A DNA stretch of 56,316 nucleotides from Salinivibrio socompensis S35 (GTDB lineage: Bacteria; Pseudomonadota; Gammaproteobacteria; Enterobacterales; Vibrionaceae): positions 103-56,418 of the forward strand of contig NZ_AQOD01000037.1 of assembly GCF_000513715.1 (NCBI RefSeq). Direction: 5' to 3'. Shown piece by piece: positions 1 through 9,921 of this stretch. A program made the translations under genes and the position numbers. The notes beneath the pieces were generated by a model. The model saw only the letters and a list, made by a program, of their open reading frames with translations, was not told the DNA's origin and did no database searches. The stretch's first letter is position 1; each line of letters begins with the position of its first letter.

Positions 1-666
1 CATTTTCTGACGACCTAGCTGACCCACAAACAAATTGCTTGGCATAGTGAACATCTGCTCCATCACAGCGGTGATAAGCCGCTAGTGCTGGTGAGTAAAA
101 AAGCGACTCGCGGCGGTACAGAAATATTCGTTTACTGCCAAGACAGACCGAGCTTATTCGCCCGTGTGGTTGCCGCATTAGATAAGAAAAACCTCAGTGT
201 CCATGATGCCCAGGTGATGACCAGTAAAGATGGCCACGCACTCGATACCTTTATGGTGCTCGACCAAAACGATGAGGCTATCCCTATTGATCGACACCCC
301 AGAATCATTGAAGGGGTTGGCAAAGCACTCGATGAGACTGGCAAGATAACCATTCCTAAACGTCGATCGCCGCAAAAGTTGCAACATTTTTCGGTTAAAA
401 CTCAGGTGTTATTTTTACCCACCAAAAACGGACGGCGTACACTTATGGAATTGGTCGCGCTTGACACGCCGGGGTTATTGGCACGTGTCGGGGCGGTTTT
501 TGCTCGGCAAAATGTCAGTGTTCACGCGGCTAAAATTACCACCATTGGCGAGCGCGCAGAGGATTTTTTTATTGTCACGGATCTCGACAATCAAGCGCTC
601 ACCTCTGAACACCAAGCACAATTGAAAGCGGCACTCGAGAAAGCCTTCTCGCGCGCCAACAAATAA
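1..666 (+). CDS. glnD: Bifunctional uridylyltransferase/uridylyl-removing enzyme GlnD, 3' end
   Basis: This is the C-terminal part of the PII uridylyltransferase/uridylyl-removing enzyme, which controls nitrogen signalling by modifying PII proteins. About 200 residues are visible, holding the two tandem ACT domains that sense glutamine (one starting near TEIFVYCQDRPSLFARV, the second near MELVALDTPGLLARVG). The conserved IAWHSEH stretch lies just upstream of the first ACT domain. The frame is open from about base 19, but an in-frame TAG sits at 16-18. Adding one C near base 15 and removing one A near base 30 would restore a normal GlnD sequence, so this is probably a sequence error. The catalytic domains lie outside the window. 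Confidence 0.93.
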
Positions 667-675
667 TACCAGATC

Positions 676-698
676 ATCGCGAGTGTAAGGCTCGCGAT
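676..698. other. Inverted repeat after glnD
   Basis: ATCGCGAG and CTCGCGAT form an 8-bp stem around a 7-base loop directly after the glnD stop codon. No T-run follows, so it is not a standard intrinsic terminator. It may stabilise the 3' end of the mRNA. Confidence 0.4.
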
Positions 699-726
699 CG
701 TTACGATGTCTAACAATGAGGTGGCT

Positions 727-1104
727 ATGTATCAACAGTTAAAAAACATCGGCGTTGAACACCCTGAAAAAATAGAACGCTACTCGCTACGCCAAGAAGC
801 GAGCTACGATACGCTCAAAATTTATTTTAGTAAGCCAAAAGGCGATCTGTTTGCACGGAGTATGAAATTTAAATACCCGCGACAGCGTAAAAATGTGGTC
901 GTCGACAGCGGTACAGGTCGCTCAAAAGAAGTGACAGAGATAAACCGGAGCCTATCTTTGGTCATTGATGAGCTCGATCAGATCGTACAACACGAGCATA
1001 CCGAGCAAGACGTGAAGCAAAAAGTACTCACCGACCTACGTCATCTAGAAAAAGTGGTCGCCAGTAAGATTGCAGAAATCGAGGCCGAGCTCGAAAAACT
1101 GTAA
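727..1104 (+). CDS. yaeH: UPF0325 family protein YaeH
   Basis: A 125-residue soluble protein recognisable as YaeH from [29 protein letters not shown] and LIDELDQI-like blocks, ending in a helical [11 protein letters not shown] tail. Its molecular function is not established. I chose the ATG at 727 rather than the upstream in-frame ATG at 706 because E. coli YaeH begins with the equivalent MYDNLKSLG and a GAGGTG ribosome-binding site lies just before it. It follows glnD closely, so the two may be cotranscribed, although a small hairpin lies between them. Confidence 0.9.
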   Translation: MYQQLKNIGVEHPEKIERYSLRQEASYDTLKIYFSKPKGDLFARSMKFKYPRQRKNVVVDSGTGRSKEVTEINRSLSLVIDELDQIVQHEHTEQDVKQKVLTDLRHLEKVVASKIAEIEAELEKL

Positions 1105-1138
1105 GAACAGCATGCAAGTACACCGCCCATGGCAAGGT

Positions 1139-1888
1139 CTAGTTATCGAATGATGACGCCGGCGCTTCCCAGCCCAACTGTTCAATAACATGCTGCCAGA
1201 CTGTATCCAAAGGCGCCTGAATAAAAACAGTCTCGCCACTGGCTGGATGCGTTAGCATCATTTCGCTGGCATGCAAGAGCAACTGATGACAATTAAACCG
1301 CTCTCTAAAGACGCGATTGTGCCGACCATCTCCATGCGTGGTGTCGCCAATGATTGGATGGCTTAAGTGGTGCATATGCCGCCGCAATTGATGCTTACGT
1401 CCAGTATGAGGTTGCATCGCTACCAAGCTATAACGACTGGTCTCATATCGTCCGGTCGCGATCGGCAACTCAACCGTCGCCAATGGCTGATAGTCAGTCA
1501 CCGCCGGCTTTGCTGTCGCCGGTTGGCTGGCGTGTTTATCCGCTATTTTGTCTTGCTCTTCCACCAACGGATAATCGAGTTGTCCAGCGTCGGAAACCCA
1601 GCCTCGTACAATAGCATGGTACGTTTTTTTAACTCGTGCTTCAGCAAACTGCGGCATCATCTGAGAGGCCACCTTACTGGATAGCGCAAACACCAAGACC
1701 CCAGATGTCGGCTTATCCAGGCGATGCAGTGGGTACACGTGCTGGCCAATTTGATCTCGCAAAGTTTGCATCACAAACCGAGTTTCCCCCTTGTCTAACC
1801 AAGAGCGATGAACCAGCATCCCAGACGGTTTATTGACCACGACCAAGTACGCATCGTGGTACAAAATAGAGAGTGGCGATATTGTCAT
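1139..1888 (-). CDS. truC: tRNA pseudouridine(65) synthase TruC
   Basis: RluA-family pseudouridine synthase that isomerises U65 in tRNA. The catalytic aspartate is in the HRLDKPTSGVLVF motif near residue 57, and the conserved GRKHQLRRHM segment is near residue 168. It is 249 residues long, within the usual range for the family. Its start overlaps the end of yqcC by four bases (ATGA), the same yqcC-truC pairing as in E. coli, so translation is probably coupled. Confidence 0.95.
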   Translation of the reverse strand: MTISPLSILYHDAYLVVVNKPSGMLVHRSWLDKGETRFVMQTLRDQIGQHVYPLHRLDKPTSGVLVFALSSKVASQMMPQFAEARVKKTYHAIVRGWVSDAGQLDYPLVEEQDKIADKHASQPATAKPAVTDYQPLATVELPIATGRYETSRYSLVAMQPHTGRKHQLRRHMHHLSHPIIGDTTHGDGRHNRVFRERFNCHQLLLHASEMMLTHPASGETVFIQAPLDTVWQHVIEQLGWEAPASSFDN

Positions 1889-2205
1889 GATTGAGCAAAA
1901 AGCGCATCAATACGATAAATCACGTTGACGACTGCGGCCGCGCCATACTGATCTTTCATAGCCTCTTCCACATAGGGGGCCATTTCAACGTTGCTTGGCA
2001 GTGACTGGCCAGATAACACCAACTGGCGCATCCGTGGCAAAAATATCCATTGCAACCATTCATGGCATGCCAGTGTATCAACCGCAAACGGCTCAGTGCT
2101 CGCCAGTCGTTTGGGTGACGGTGGCGTCGACTGCAGTAACTCGTAACTTTCAAGCACTTGCTCTAATTCATCAAGGAGTTGTTCACATTGTTGGCAAAGA
2201 GTCAT
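1885..2205 (-). CDS. yqcC: YqcC family protein (DUF446)
   Basis: Small soluble protein of about 106 residues with the family core EWLQWIFLPRM and a C-terminal IDALF block, matching YqcC of enterics. Function is unknown, but it lies upstream of truC in a two-gene operon. The first in-frame start is a little upstream (2220); the ATG at 2205 (MTLCQQCE) fits the family length better, but the choice is uncertain. Confidence 0.88.
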   Translation of the reverse strand: MTLCQQCEQLLDELEQVLESYELLQSTPPSPKRLASTEPFAVDTLACHEWLQWIFLPRMRQLVLSGQSLPSNVEMAPYVEEAMKDQYGAAAVVNVIYRIDALFAQS

Positions 2206-2344
2206 TGACAACCTCATCATTACTCAATCGGAAAAGCGCGAAGCATAGCACGAACCGATCAAAGACGACATCAACAAGGCGAGCATAGCCTGGATAAAAA
2301 CTGGTATACTCGCGCTAATTAAGTGATAACGAAGAGCGGATATC

Positions 2345-3395
2345 ATGCAAACGGTTCACGCCCTCAGCGCCCTGTTTGATCAAGCAGGTTGTCAATTCAG
2401 TGTCTATGATTTAGGCCGTCGAGTGTGTCGCCTAGAAGAGGCATCCTTTCGTGCCGTCGAGGCCAACCAACAACCTTACCCTCACCCATTACGCCAATAT
2501 GCGCACATGGCCGTTGCTTTTTGGCCACCAGGGGGAACGCCCTGGGTATGGTTTTTAAAAATGCCTTTAGATGAACGAGGGTTATTAAATCACACCGCGA
2601 TGGGCGATTTCCTTCAGTATGTCAGTGCTGCAATGGGCGAGAGTCTAACTGCAACGCCAAACAAGGCACAGCGCGAGAAACTGGCCAACAATCCTTACAC
2701 CTTTACCCCAACTGACGACAAGATGGCGATGTTTCACGCCACACTGACCTATCAGCTGGGTCATCCCGCCAGCCAGTACTATGATTATGCTCAGCATTAT
2801 CTGAATGGCGAGCTCGGCTGGGACAATTGGCAAGGTGTTGGGCTACAGGGCCTGGCAGATATTTGCGTGCGTATGCAAGCGCAAAATAATGCAACCCGCA
2901 TCCGTAAAGCACTGAATAATATACCCACTATGCCACTGTATGCGCTTTTAGGTTGTTTGGAGCATTGTGATATTAATGCCAAATTAGCGGAAAGTTTACG
3001 CGAGATATTTACCCAAATGTGCCAACGCCAAGATGTCGACTTATTTTTGGTCAGTGCATTACTTCGTGCTCACGCAGGGCGCCTTCAGACACGGCACATT
3101 GTTGATAGAAGCCGTACTTGAAAGACCAGAACTCCACCACCGAGAAATTTTTGTCGCCATTGCTGGTCGCTGCTGGCGTAGCTTAGCGAATGAGTCCGTG
3201 CTTGATCGCTTTTTAATTGCTCTGGCGGACCAACACGATGCAGCGTTATTTCAGCAGATCTATACGGATTTAGTCATGTTGCCACCGTTACGCGGTGCAC
3301 TACTGACCCGCCTACACGGTCACACATCGCCTGCACTGACGCAGGCAATGGCTCGGATGCAACAAGCCGTAACACAAACCACCCATGATCACTGA
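2345..3395 (+). pseudogene. DUF3549 family protein, frameshifted
   Basis: A Vibrio-type DUF3549 protein of about 350 residues with no assigned function. The N-terminal 245 codons (MQTVHALSALFDQ...) and the C-terminal 100 codons (LIEAVLERPELHHREIF...) lie in different frames that meet near 3075-3105. Restoring one G in the GGG at about 3078-3080 and one T in the TT at about 3103 gives an uninterrupted reading through SALLRAHAGAPSDTAHCLIE, so two one-base losses explain the break. The 3' end overlaps the DUF3301 gene by 11 bases. I treat it as a sequence error rather than a decayed gene, with moderate confidence. Confidence 0.72.
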
Positions 3396-3699
3396 TCTGT
3401 TTACCATCTTGCTGGTTGTCGTCGTTGCATTGCTATTTTGGCAACAGCGGCGACAGTCTGAGCAGGCTCATCAGCATATTCGTCAATACTGTCAGCGAAT
3501 GGAGTTGCAGTTGCTCTCCATCGCGCGCGGTCGTCATACGATGGTCAAAACAAAAGTCGGTTGGCGATGGGTAACGCATTATTGGTTTGAGTTTTCAGCG
3601 ACAGGTAATGATCACTACACCGGCCAAGCACAGCTTTATGGGCTAAGGCTGAAAACGATTGAGACGCCTGTCCATGCGATGCCAGGTCAATCCGATTAA
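3385..3699 (+). CDS. DUF3301 domain-containing membrane protein
   Basis: A 104-residue protein with one N-terminal membrane segment (about residues 4-19, LFTILLVVVVALLFW), then a short charged region (QQRRQSEQ) and a basic, aromatic domain with WRWVTHYWFEFSATG. This matches DUF3301, an uncharacterised inner-membrane family of gammaproteobacteria. It overlaps the DUF3549 gene and is probably cotranscribed with it. CsrB lies downstream on the opposite strand. Confidence 0.82.
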   Translation: MITDLFTILLVVVVALLFWQQRRQSEQAHQHIRQYCQRMELQLLSIARGRHTMVKTKVGWRWVTHYWFEFSATGNDHYTGQAQLYGLRLKTIETPVHAMPGQSD

Positions 3700-3812
3700 T
3701 CAATGGCAAGACCGTCAGTGAAAAGACATGGTCGCGCATCGCGATAAGCTGTACTAGATTAAAATAATGGTGCACACGCTGAGGTTGTTTTTGACAATGC
3801 GTGACAGGGAGT

Positions 3813-3839
3813 CACCGAGTGTCGGCCACCGAGTGTCGG
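3813..3839. repeat. 14-bp direct repeat downstream of csrB
   Basis: CACCGAGTGTCGG occurs twice in a row with a period of 14 bases, just beyond the CsrB terminator and after the DUF3301 gene. No function is apparent. Confidence 0.6.
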
Positions 3840-3850
3840 GTCTAACACTC

Positions 3851-3882
3851 AAAAAGGAAAGGGCGCAGCTTGCGCCGCGCCC
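3851..3882 (-). terminator. Intrinsic terminator of csrB
   Basis: On the minus strand, GGGCGC pairs with GCGCCC around an inner palindromic loop, and TTTCCTTTTT follows. Confidence 0.85.
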
Positions 3883-4310
3883 TAAAGTTTTACTTGCAGC
3901 TGTCCTGCTACTAAAAGGTGCTCCCTGCATCATTCCTTGATCAGTCGCTGATTCCTTCAGCGTCGTTCCTTGTCTCTCCGTCTTGGAGGTGTCCTTTCGT
4001 CATCCTGACAAACCGAAATTCCCATTTTCGATAAGCTCTCCATCCTGGATGGTGTCCATGACTTCATCCTGAAGTGGTCCTTAAGCCCCCGTCCTGGGTT
4101 GTCCTAAGTCTTCTTGACCTACAAGCTTCCTGCTTGTAGAGAACGGCTCCATCCGTTGTCCTTTTTGCAATCCCTGCCAGCGCTTCTTCCTGAAGTACTG
4201 CCTCATCCTGAGGGTCCAATCCTTGGTGATTCCTGTTCCCTGTGTCAGTTCCCTTCCGACACCCATAAGATTACGCGAATCGACGTTGGGTACAAGCCAC
4301 TGTCACGTGC
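3851..4310 (-). ncRNA. csrB: CsrB-type regulatory RNA that sequesters CsrA
   Basis: Read on the minus strand, this stretch has no convincing gene but carries about 29 GGA motifs (hand count). Many lie in small hairpin loops of the form CAGGATG, CAGGAAG or AAGGAC, flanked by complementary arms. This is the signature of CsrB/CsrC RNAs, which titrate the post-transcriptional regulator CsrA. It ends in an intrinsic terminator: the GGGCGC/GCGCCC stem at 3861-3882, then TTTCCTTTTT. Its position between yqcC and syd matches E. coli csrB. The 3' end is well placed; the 5' end (about 4300-4325) is an estimate because no strong -10 box stands out. Confidence 0.9.
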
Positions 4311-4428
4311 GTAATCTCTCATTTTTTTGTCTGAATAATCGATAAAAGAATAAGTGGCTGTTTTTATTTGGAAATAAATAAAGAAAAGCGATTTGTCTTG
4401 ATGCGATTCTGCTTTTATCCCACGCCTT

Positions 4429-4446
4429 TGTAAGAGATATCGCACA
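4429..4446 (-). promoter_or_regulatory. Candidate GacA/VarA (UvrY) binding site upstream of csrB
   Basis: TGTAAG, six bases, then CGCACA matches the GacA-family upstream element TGTAAG-N6-CTTACA at 10 of 12 positions. It lies about 120-140 bp upstream of the estimated CsrB start, as expected for activation of Csr RNAs by the BarA/UvrY (VarS/VarA) two-component system. Binding is inferred. Confidence 0.6.
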
Positions 4447-4583
4447 CGGCAAAGGGGGATTTTCTCTTCAGAATAGAATTGGGTTTTCAGCAGAAGGGAC
4501 TCGGCCTAATGTTTTTACGCTTGCTATAGTTTTTACGTTTTCTACAGTGAGTATAGACCCATATCAACCGAATAGGAGAGACA

Positions 4584-4817
4584 ATGGAAACGTTCCAACA
4601 TGATTTGCAGTATCTGTTTGAGCAACTCGGTTTAGCCAGCGATCACTCTGCCATTGAGCACTTCTTATCCAGTCATTGTCTGGTGGACGGGCAAACGCTG
4701 GTGGATGCCCCTTTTTGGAATGCCGCGCAACGAGCATTGATTGATCAAGCAGTAAAAGAAGATGCCGACTGGGCTGAACAGGTTGATATGCTTGATGCAT
4801 TGCTGAGAAAGCCCTAA
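4584..4817 (+). CDS. DUF2789 family protein
   Basis: A 77-residue acidic protein with the family features FEQLGL near the N terminus, DAPFWNAAQ mid-protein and EDADWAEQVDMLDALLR at the C terminus. Function is unknown. An AGGAGA ribosome-binding site precedes the ATG. It is followed 32 bases later by another small gene on the same strand. Confidence 0.85.
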   Translation: METFQHDLQYLFEQLGLASDHSAIEHFLSSHCLVDGQTLVDAPFWNAAQRALIDQAVKEDADWAEQVDMLDALLRKP

Positions 4818-4849
4818 CCTTGCCGCTTACCTGAAAGCAAGGAGATGAA

Positions 4850-5128
4850 ATGAGCTATCAAGCTGCATTAGAGCGAGCATTAAAAGCGCTTGCCGCCAAA
4901 GGACAGAGCGCGACAGTGGCAAAAATAAAAGCCCAACTGGATACACAAGTTCCATTGCCGCTTATCATTCAGGCAGTCAAAAGTGCCAAAGACAATCGGC
5001 CTCTTCCGGCAATGTCTGCGCCCGAAACCGTTTCGTCTGACGCTGAGCGTATCGATAAACTTGAACAACATATTACACAGCTAAGCGAGCGCTTGGCCCA
5101 GTTAGAAGCAAAACTGGGCAGCCAATAA
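4850..5128 (+). CDS. Small protein with C-terminal coiled coil, unknown function
   Basis: A 92-residue protein preceded by a strong AAGGAG site. Residues 1-45 are helical and resemble a small helix-turn-helix-like unit (ALAAKGQSATVAKIKAQL). A proline/serine-rich linker follows, and residues 66-90 form a heptad-like coiled coil (IDKLEQHITQLSERLAQLEAKL). I do not recognise the family. The layout of a small N-terminal domain plus an oligomerising coiled coil would suit a nucleic-acid-binding or adaptor role, but that is a guess. Confidence 0.7.
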   Translation: MSYQAALERALKALAAKGQSATVAKIKAQLDTQVPLPLIIQAVKSAKDNRPLPAMSAPETVSSDAERIDKLEQHITQLSERLAQLEAKLGSQ

Positions 5129-5144
5129 AACAAGCGCATCGTCA

Positions 5145-5924
5145 TCACGTCAGTTTAAAGTCCCAAGACAGATTAGACACCAAACGGCAACGGTCGCATT
5201 TGAACAAAAAGATATCATGGAGTGGGGACGCTAAACGCCATGGCTGCCCGCACTTAGGACAAGGGCGCTCTAACTCACTTTCTTTGTCCTGTGCCCCCCA
5301 CACGATACTGATAATAGTAAGTTGGGTCCCGGTTAGATATTCAATGCGGCCACGCAAATCCCAGCCGCGTTGAAATAACCGGGTATGCGGGCTTTCTATT
5401 TCTTTTAGTCCTGCAAACTCAGCATCGCTAGCTCCTGCCATTTGTAGCTCGTCACAGGCCTGCCATTCCGTTTGCCACTTGATCACCGCTTTGTGGTCAC
5501 CATTAAAGGTGGCGGGTAAGCGATAGAGCGGTATCGGAAGCAAGGTATCTCCGCAGCGCAGCGGTGAGCAAGTATGCACAAATGTGGTGTAGAGTACTTG
5601 CCAGCTCGGAGAAGCACTGGGCGCCGCCTGCTCTGAATTAAGATCGCGTCCCAAAAGACGCACTTTAGGCTGGGTTAAACACGCATCCGCCAATTGTTGC
5701 AACGCACGTTTGACTTGCGGGCTATGATATTTGGGTTGTAACGCGTCTTCATCAGGGCACACAACACGTAACTGAAATTGCCCCTCTTGCATGAGAATGG
5801 GAAACTCGCGTCCGAGCACCTGACCGTTATAACGAAGCGCGTCCATCAGGCCATTTAGCGTACGATCGACGGCACTGACTGTGGTGTTATCAAAACACTC
5901 AAACGTAAGCTCGGTTAGGATCAT
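5145..5924 (-). CDS. Zinc-ribbon protein, DUF2310 family
   Basis: A 259-residue protein ending in a zinc ribbon: CPKCGQPW followed about 20 residues later by CDRC. The N-terminal 200 residues match the DUF2310 family of gammaproteobacteria, whose role is unknown. The start codon overlaps the syd stop by four bases (ATGA), so it is probably translated with syd. It converges with the small coiled-coil gene. Confidence 0.82.
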   Translation of the reverse strand: MILTELTFECFDNTTVSAVDRTLNGLMDALRYNGQVLGREFPILMQEGQFQLRVVCPDEDALQPKYHSPQVKRALQQLADACLTQPKVRLLGRDLNSEQAAPSASPSWQVLYTTFVHTCSPLRCGDTLLPIPLYRLPATFNGDHKAVIKWQTEWQACDELQMAGASDAEFAGLKEIESPHTRLFQRGWDLRGRIEYLTGTQLTIISIVWGAQDKESELERPCPKCGQPWRLASPLHDIFLFKCDRCRLVSNLSWDFKLT

Positions 5925-6469
5925 ACGACATCAACCTCCAAAGCGGTTACAAACGCTTCGGCATCTTTAGCTATCACCTCGCGCGTGCCCGTATTCAATC
6001 CTTCCTTCACCACTTCGCCGCTCATGTTATCGATCGCAATAATCGTCATTTCGTCCTCCGTGGTGGCAATGAAAACAGTCGGGGTCAATTTACGCTGACG
6101 TTGCATCATTAAATGCCCCAAAATATTTTCTTGTAAACGTGCAAGATCGTCGTCGCTCCAAACTTGTACCAAACAGAGTGATTCCCCCTCAAACCGAACC
6201 GGTAAATCGGCACAATAGAGACGATTATAAAAATCCTTGATATCACTGTGTAAACGAAGCGATATGCCCGTTTCAACGTTGGTAAAATCTGCGGCGGTAT
6301 CGCGCTTAACCGGCCTCCACTGCACTTGATGCGTATTTTCACTCACGGCACAAGGCGACGAGAGCCCAATATAGTCCTCTGTGCATGGCAAACTCTGATG
6401 CTGATGCTGCCATGCGGTAACGTAATTCTGTGCCAGCGCCCAAAGGGCAAGATGTAATGTGTTCTCCAT
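5921..6469 (-). CDS. syd: SecY-interacting protein Syd
   Basis: A peripheral inner-membrane protein that in E. coli binds SecY and monitors translocon assembly. The family blocks YGLSSPC, QVWSDDDLARLQENILGHL, TVFIATTEDE and SGEVVKEGLNTG are all present across 182 residues. I chose the ATG at 6469 (MENTLHLALW), which aligns with the E. coli start. The open frame extends further upstream but would run into divergent queF. The syd/queF divergent pair is conserved in enterics and vibrios. Confidence 0.92.
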   Translation of the reverse strand: MENTLHLALWALAQNYVTAWQHQHQSLPCTEDYIGLSSPCAVSENTHQVQWRPVKRDTAADFTNVETGISLRLHSDIKDFYNRLYCADLPVRFEGESLCLVQVWSDDDLARLQENILGHLMMQRQRKLTPTVFIATTEDEMTIIAIDNMSGEVVKEGLNTGTREVIAKDAEAFVTALEVDVV

Positions 6470-6532
6470 TCGCAACCTACAGCAAGATTCAGTAAACTTT
6501 ACCCATTCTACTTGAATCAATAGCAGATCCGT

Positions 6533-7381
6533 ATGAGCAATTATCAAGATGCCGATGCCCTAGCAAAGCTATCTCTAGGCCAACACACTGATTATCCGAC
6601 TGAATATGACCCGTCACAGCTACGTGCGGTCCCGCGTCAATTAAATCGCCAAGCTATCAGCCTCGATCAGGCGTCGCTTCCTTTTACGGGATATGATACT
6701 TGGACGCTCTATGAACTCTCCTGGTTAAACAAAAACGGCTTACCTCAAGTGGCGATAGGCGAAGTCCGTTTGCCCGCATCGAGTCCAAATCTGGTGGAAT
6801 CGAAATCGTTCAAGTTATACCTCAATAGCTTTAACCAAACCCGATTCGATAACTGGCAGCAAGTGGCGAATGCATTGCAAACCGATCTTTCCGCGTGTGC
6901 TGGTGAAGCCGTGGATGTCACCTTATCGCCACTCAGTGAGCTAGAAGGGGAGACGATTGCCGGATTGTCTGGCGAATGCTTGGATCATCAAGACATCAGT
7001 ATTGATGACTACCGTTTTCACCCGGAGTGGCTAGAAGACGCTGCTCAAGGTGCCGTCGTCTCTGAGACACTTCATAGTCATTTACTTAAATCTAATTGCT
7101 TGATCACCAACCAGCCCGATTGGGGCTCGGTGAGAATTGCTTATAAGGGCAAGAAAATAAACCGTGAGGAATTGCTTCGTTACCTGGTGTCATTCCGTGA
7201 ACATAATGAATTTCACGAGCAGTGCGTTGAGCGCATTTTTATGGATATTATGCGCTTTTGTCAGCCTGAAAAACTGACCGTCTATGCTCGTTATACTCGC
7301 CGCGGTGGTTTAGACATTAACCCCTACCGTACCAATATGGGTAAAACCCCCAGTGAAAATAACCGGTTAGCACGACAGTAA
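6533..7381 (+). CDS. queF: NADPH-dependent 7-cyano-7-deazaguanine reductase QueF
   Basis: Reduces preQ0 to preQ1 in queuosine biosynthesis. At 282 residues it is the long, bimodular form. The NADPH-binding motif [14 protein letters not shown] is near residue 91. The catalytic cysteine lies in [14 protein letters not shown] near residue 190, with the aspartate seven residues on, and the ending [10 protein letters not shown] is typical. It is divergent from syd and followed by an intrinsic terminator. Confidence 0.97.
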   Translation: MSNYQDADALAKLSLGQHTDYPTEYDPSQLRAVPRQLNRQAISLDQASLPFTGYDTWTLYELSWLNKNGLPQVAIGEVRLPASSPNLVESKSFKLYLNSFNQTRFDNWQQVANALQTDLSACAGEAVDVTLSPLSELEGETIAGLSGECLDHQDISIDDYRFHPEWLEDAAQGAVVSETLHSHLLKSNCLITNQPDWGSVRIAYKGKKINREELLRYLVSFREHNEFHEQCVERIFMDIMRFCQPEKLTVYARYTRRGGLDINPYRTNMGKTPSENNRLARQ

Positions 7382-7387
7382 CCAAAC

Positions 7388-7417
7388 AGGCTGCTTTTCG
7401 GCAGCCTTTCTTTCATT
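7388..7417 (+). terminator. Intrinsic terminator after queF
   Basis: AGGCTGC and GCAGCCT form a stem around a TTTTCG loop, followed by a T-rich tail. Confidence 0.8.
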
Positions 7418-7438
7418 TTTATACATAGAGGATGGCGC

Positions 7439-9845
7439 ATGCGCATCAGCCGACTACTTGTAGGCCTGCTTTTCTGGTTGACGTCGATGACGGCGTTCGC
7501 TTCTATCCACTCCTCGCCTGTCTTGACCGATGCCGAAAAATTACTGGATACGTCACCGATCCAATCATTAGAAATCAGCAATCGATTTCTCGCCCAACGA
7601 CGATTAACAACAGGCGCTAATCGTTCACACGTCAACAATGATACAGATCGGTCTATCCGAACCCCACTGCACACGGTTTACGCGTACTTGATCAGTGCCC
7701 GTGCTTATGCGCATTTGGAGCAGCCGATTGAGTCCAAAGCGGCGCTCCAAAAAGCGTATCAGGTCGTTGAAGAGTACGATTTAAAACACACTTACGTGCA
7801 AGTCGTGCTTACCGAGGCGTCACTCATTTGGCATTTAGACCGCGATGAGCAAGGTGCACTTGCAAAGTTAGATAACGTACAAACGGCGATGAATGGCTTG
7901 CCGGAGAATAGCCTCAATGGACCCGATATTCGCTTTCGTAGTGCTCTGTTACGCGCCAACATACTGGCCGAAACATCTGATACCGAAACGGCGTCAGTGG
8001 CCTATGAAAACGCACGCAGCCAACTGAGCAATGATCCGCAAGATCGTCGCGACAAAGTCGAGTTTCAACTCTCATTTGGACGTTTCTTACTGGCACAAGC
8101 ACAGCATGAAAGTGCATTAACTGAACTGCTTAGCGCGTTCTGGATCGCCAGTGAAAATGAATATACCGCACTGATCGCGAATGCCAACATGGAACTCGCT
8201 CGACTTTATTTCCAACAAGGTGTTCTTGAGCAAGCACTCGAACATGCCAATCAAGCGGCGGCGTTTTTCGAACACTTCTCACTCAGCCGACGACTATCAG
8301 CCTCTCAACGCCTATTGGCTGCCTTGTACGAGCAGCAATCTCGGTATAATTTTGCCCTCGTGCATTATTTTAATGCGCTAGAAGTTGAGCAGTCTCTTGG
8401 CCGAACGCAACCTTTAGCCGATGTACACCTCGCCATCGCACGGACCTACTTTGAACTAAAACACTTTCCCCTCAGTGATCGTTATATTCAGGATGCATTG
8501 CGGCTCGTGGGGAGTTTGCCTAACTCGCCACTGACAACACAGGCAATGCTGCTACAAGGCCGTATTCATTTAGCCCTTGAACAACCCAAACAAGCAGAAA
8601 AGGAAATCAAGACCGCGCTTGAGCGTGCAGAAGAGGAAAACGATTGCCTCTACCATGACCCACGCTTATCAGGCACTATCAAACGCATTAGAGGCTCAGG
8701 GGCGGTATCAAACGGCATTAGCAATGCAGCGAGAATATGAGCAATTACGTGCAAAACAGACACAGTCAAAGCAACAACAACAAGCAGATACCTTCAAACA
8801 ACAGCAACGTGTGGTTGAACGTCAGTTACAAATGGATGAGTTACAGCGTCAGCTCGATACCGCGCATCAAGAACAGTTGCACCTCCAGAAAGTTAATTAT
8901 TTCTTGTTGGGCAGCCTTGGCGTATTAATTGCGATTGTCTATCTGCGTCACCGTGCCGCCGTATTGCGTCAAATCGAGCTAGAGCAATTGCGTGATGACT
9001 TTTATACCCACCCACGCACTGGGCTGAGAAATTTACGCATGCTGAATGCCAAATTGCCACGTTCGCTCGAAAAAAGTAATGCCAACTTTGAGCAATGGTA
9101 CCTCAACGATATGATCCACCAGCCACTGAGTGATCGGCTACGCTTTGCCATGTTTGATGTCGCTTTTCTCAAAGAATTGTTTTTGTTGCATGGCTATCAG
9201 CGTGCTCAAGACATAGAGCGTCAACTCGGGGAGTACCTGTCGGAACGCGTGACCCAATCTGGGCGCCTTTACCATTTTGCCGATACGCTGTTTATTTACA
9301 TTGAAACCAACTGGGACGAAGACACTAAACCTGAAGCACTCGCGCAGTTTGTACAAACCTTGATTGAGGATTTTGTCACTCAATACCAAAACACGGTAAC
9401 CGAGGAAACACCCGAGGACGCTGCTGCCGGAATATCAGATGAATTGCTTGATGAAAGCGCATCCACTGATGCCGCTCCCCAACCTCTGGCTTGTTTAACG
9501 CCACACGTCGCCATTGGCCTGGCGGAATACCCCTTTTTGCCACGCGCATACACCTCAATCAACGATCAAGAGTTGATCGAAATCTTGTTAACTGCCACAC
9601 ACCAAGCTAGAGCATTGGTCCAACAAAGCGAAGAAAGCCATTGGGTACACTTTAGTGCGATTAATACGGCGCCAGCAGCGAGCTTCGTTAACACTAACCT
9701 TCGTCAAGCCTGTTTGAAAGGGATTGACTCTGGGCTCGTAAAGGTTAAAACATCATCAAATGGCTTCATGGACTGGCAGAAGGATCACGAATCTGATAAA
9801 AAGCGACCATCTTTTATTGATGACGATAGCAATAAGTCGGTATAG
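7439..9845 (+). pseudogene. TPR-repeat membrane protein with degenerate GGDEF domain, frameshifted
   Basis: About 800 codons in two frames. Part one has a signal peptide (LLVGLLFWLTSMTAFAS) and helical TPR-type repeats to about codon 400. Part two continues the repeats (AYQALSNALEAQGRYQTALAMQ), then shows a glutamine-rich coiled coil, one membrane segment (NYFLLGSLGVLIAIVYL) and a cytoplasmic domain with GGDEF-like topology. That domain has no GG(D/E)EF signature (RLYHFADTLFIYIE at the active-site position), so it should not make cyclic di-GMP. The frames join near 8640-8650, where removing one C in TGCC restores reading. The predicted design is a periplasmic TPR sensor coupled to a degenerate signalling domain. 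It lies directly upstream of an active-looking cyclase. Confidence 0.75.
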
Positions 9846-9921
9846 CTAACGTCCGTGGGTGGGGCGATGTCGCCAACTATGATGCTAAATCGCGAATGTA
9901 ATCAGGTATTTTCTCGACAAA

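Noticed and set aside
4081..4314. Open frames of about 60 codons on both strands in the csrB region
   Set aside because: They lie inside the CsrB RNA, lack ribosome-binding sites and show repeat-driven composition.
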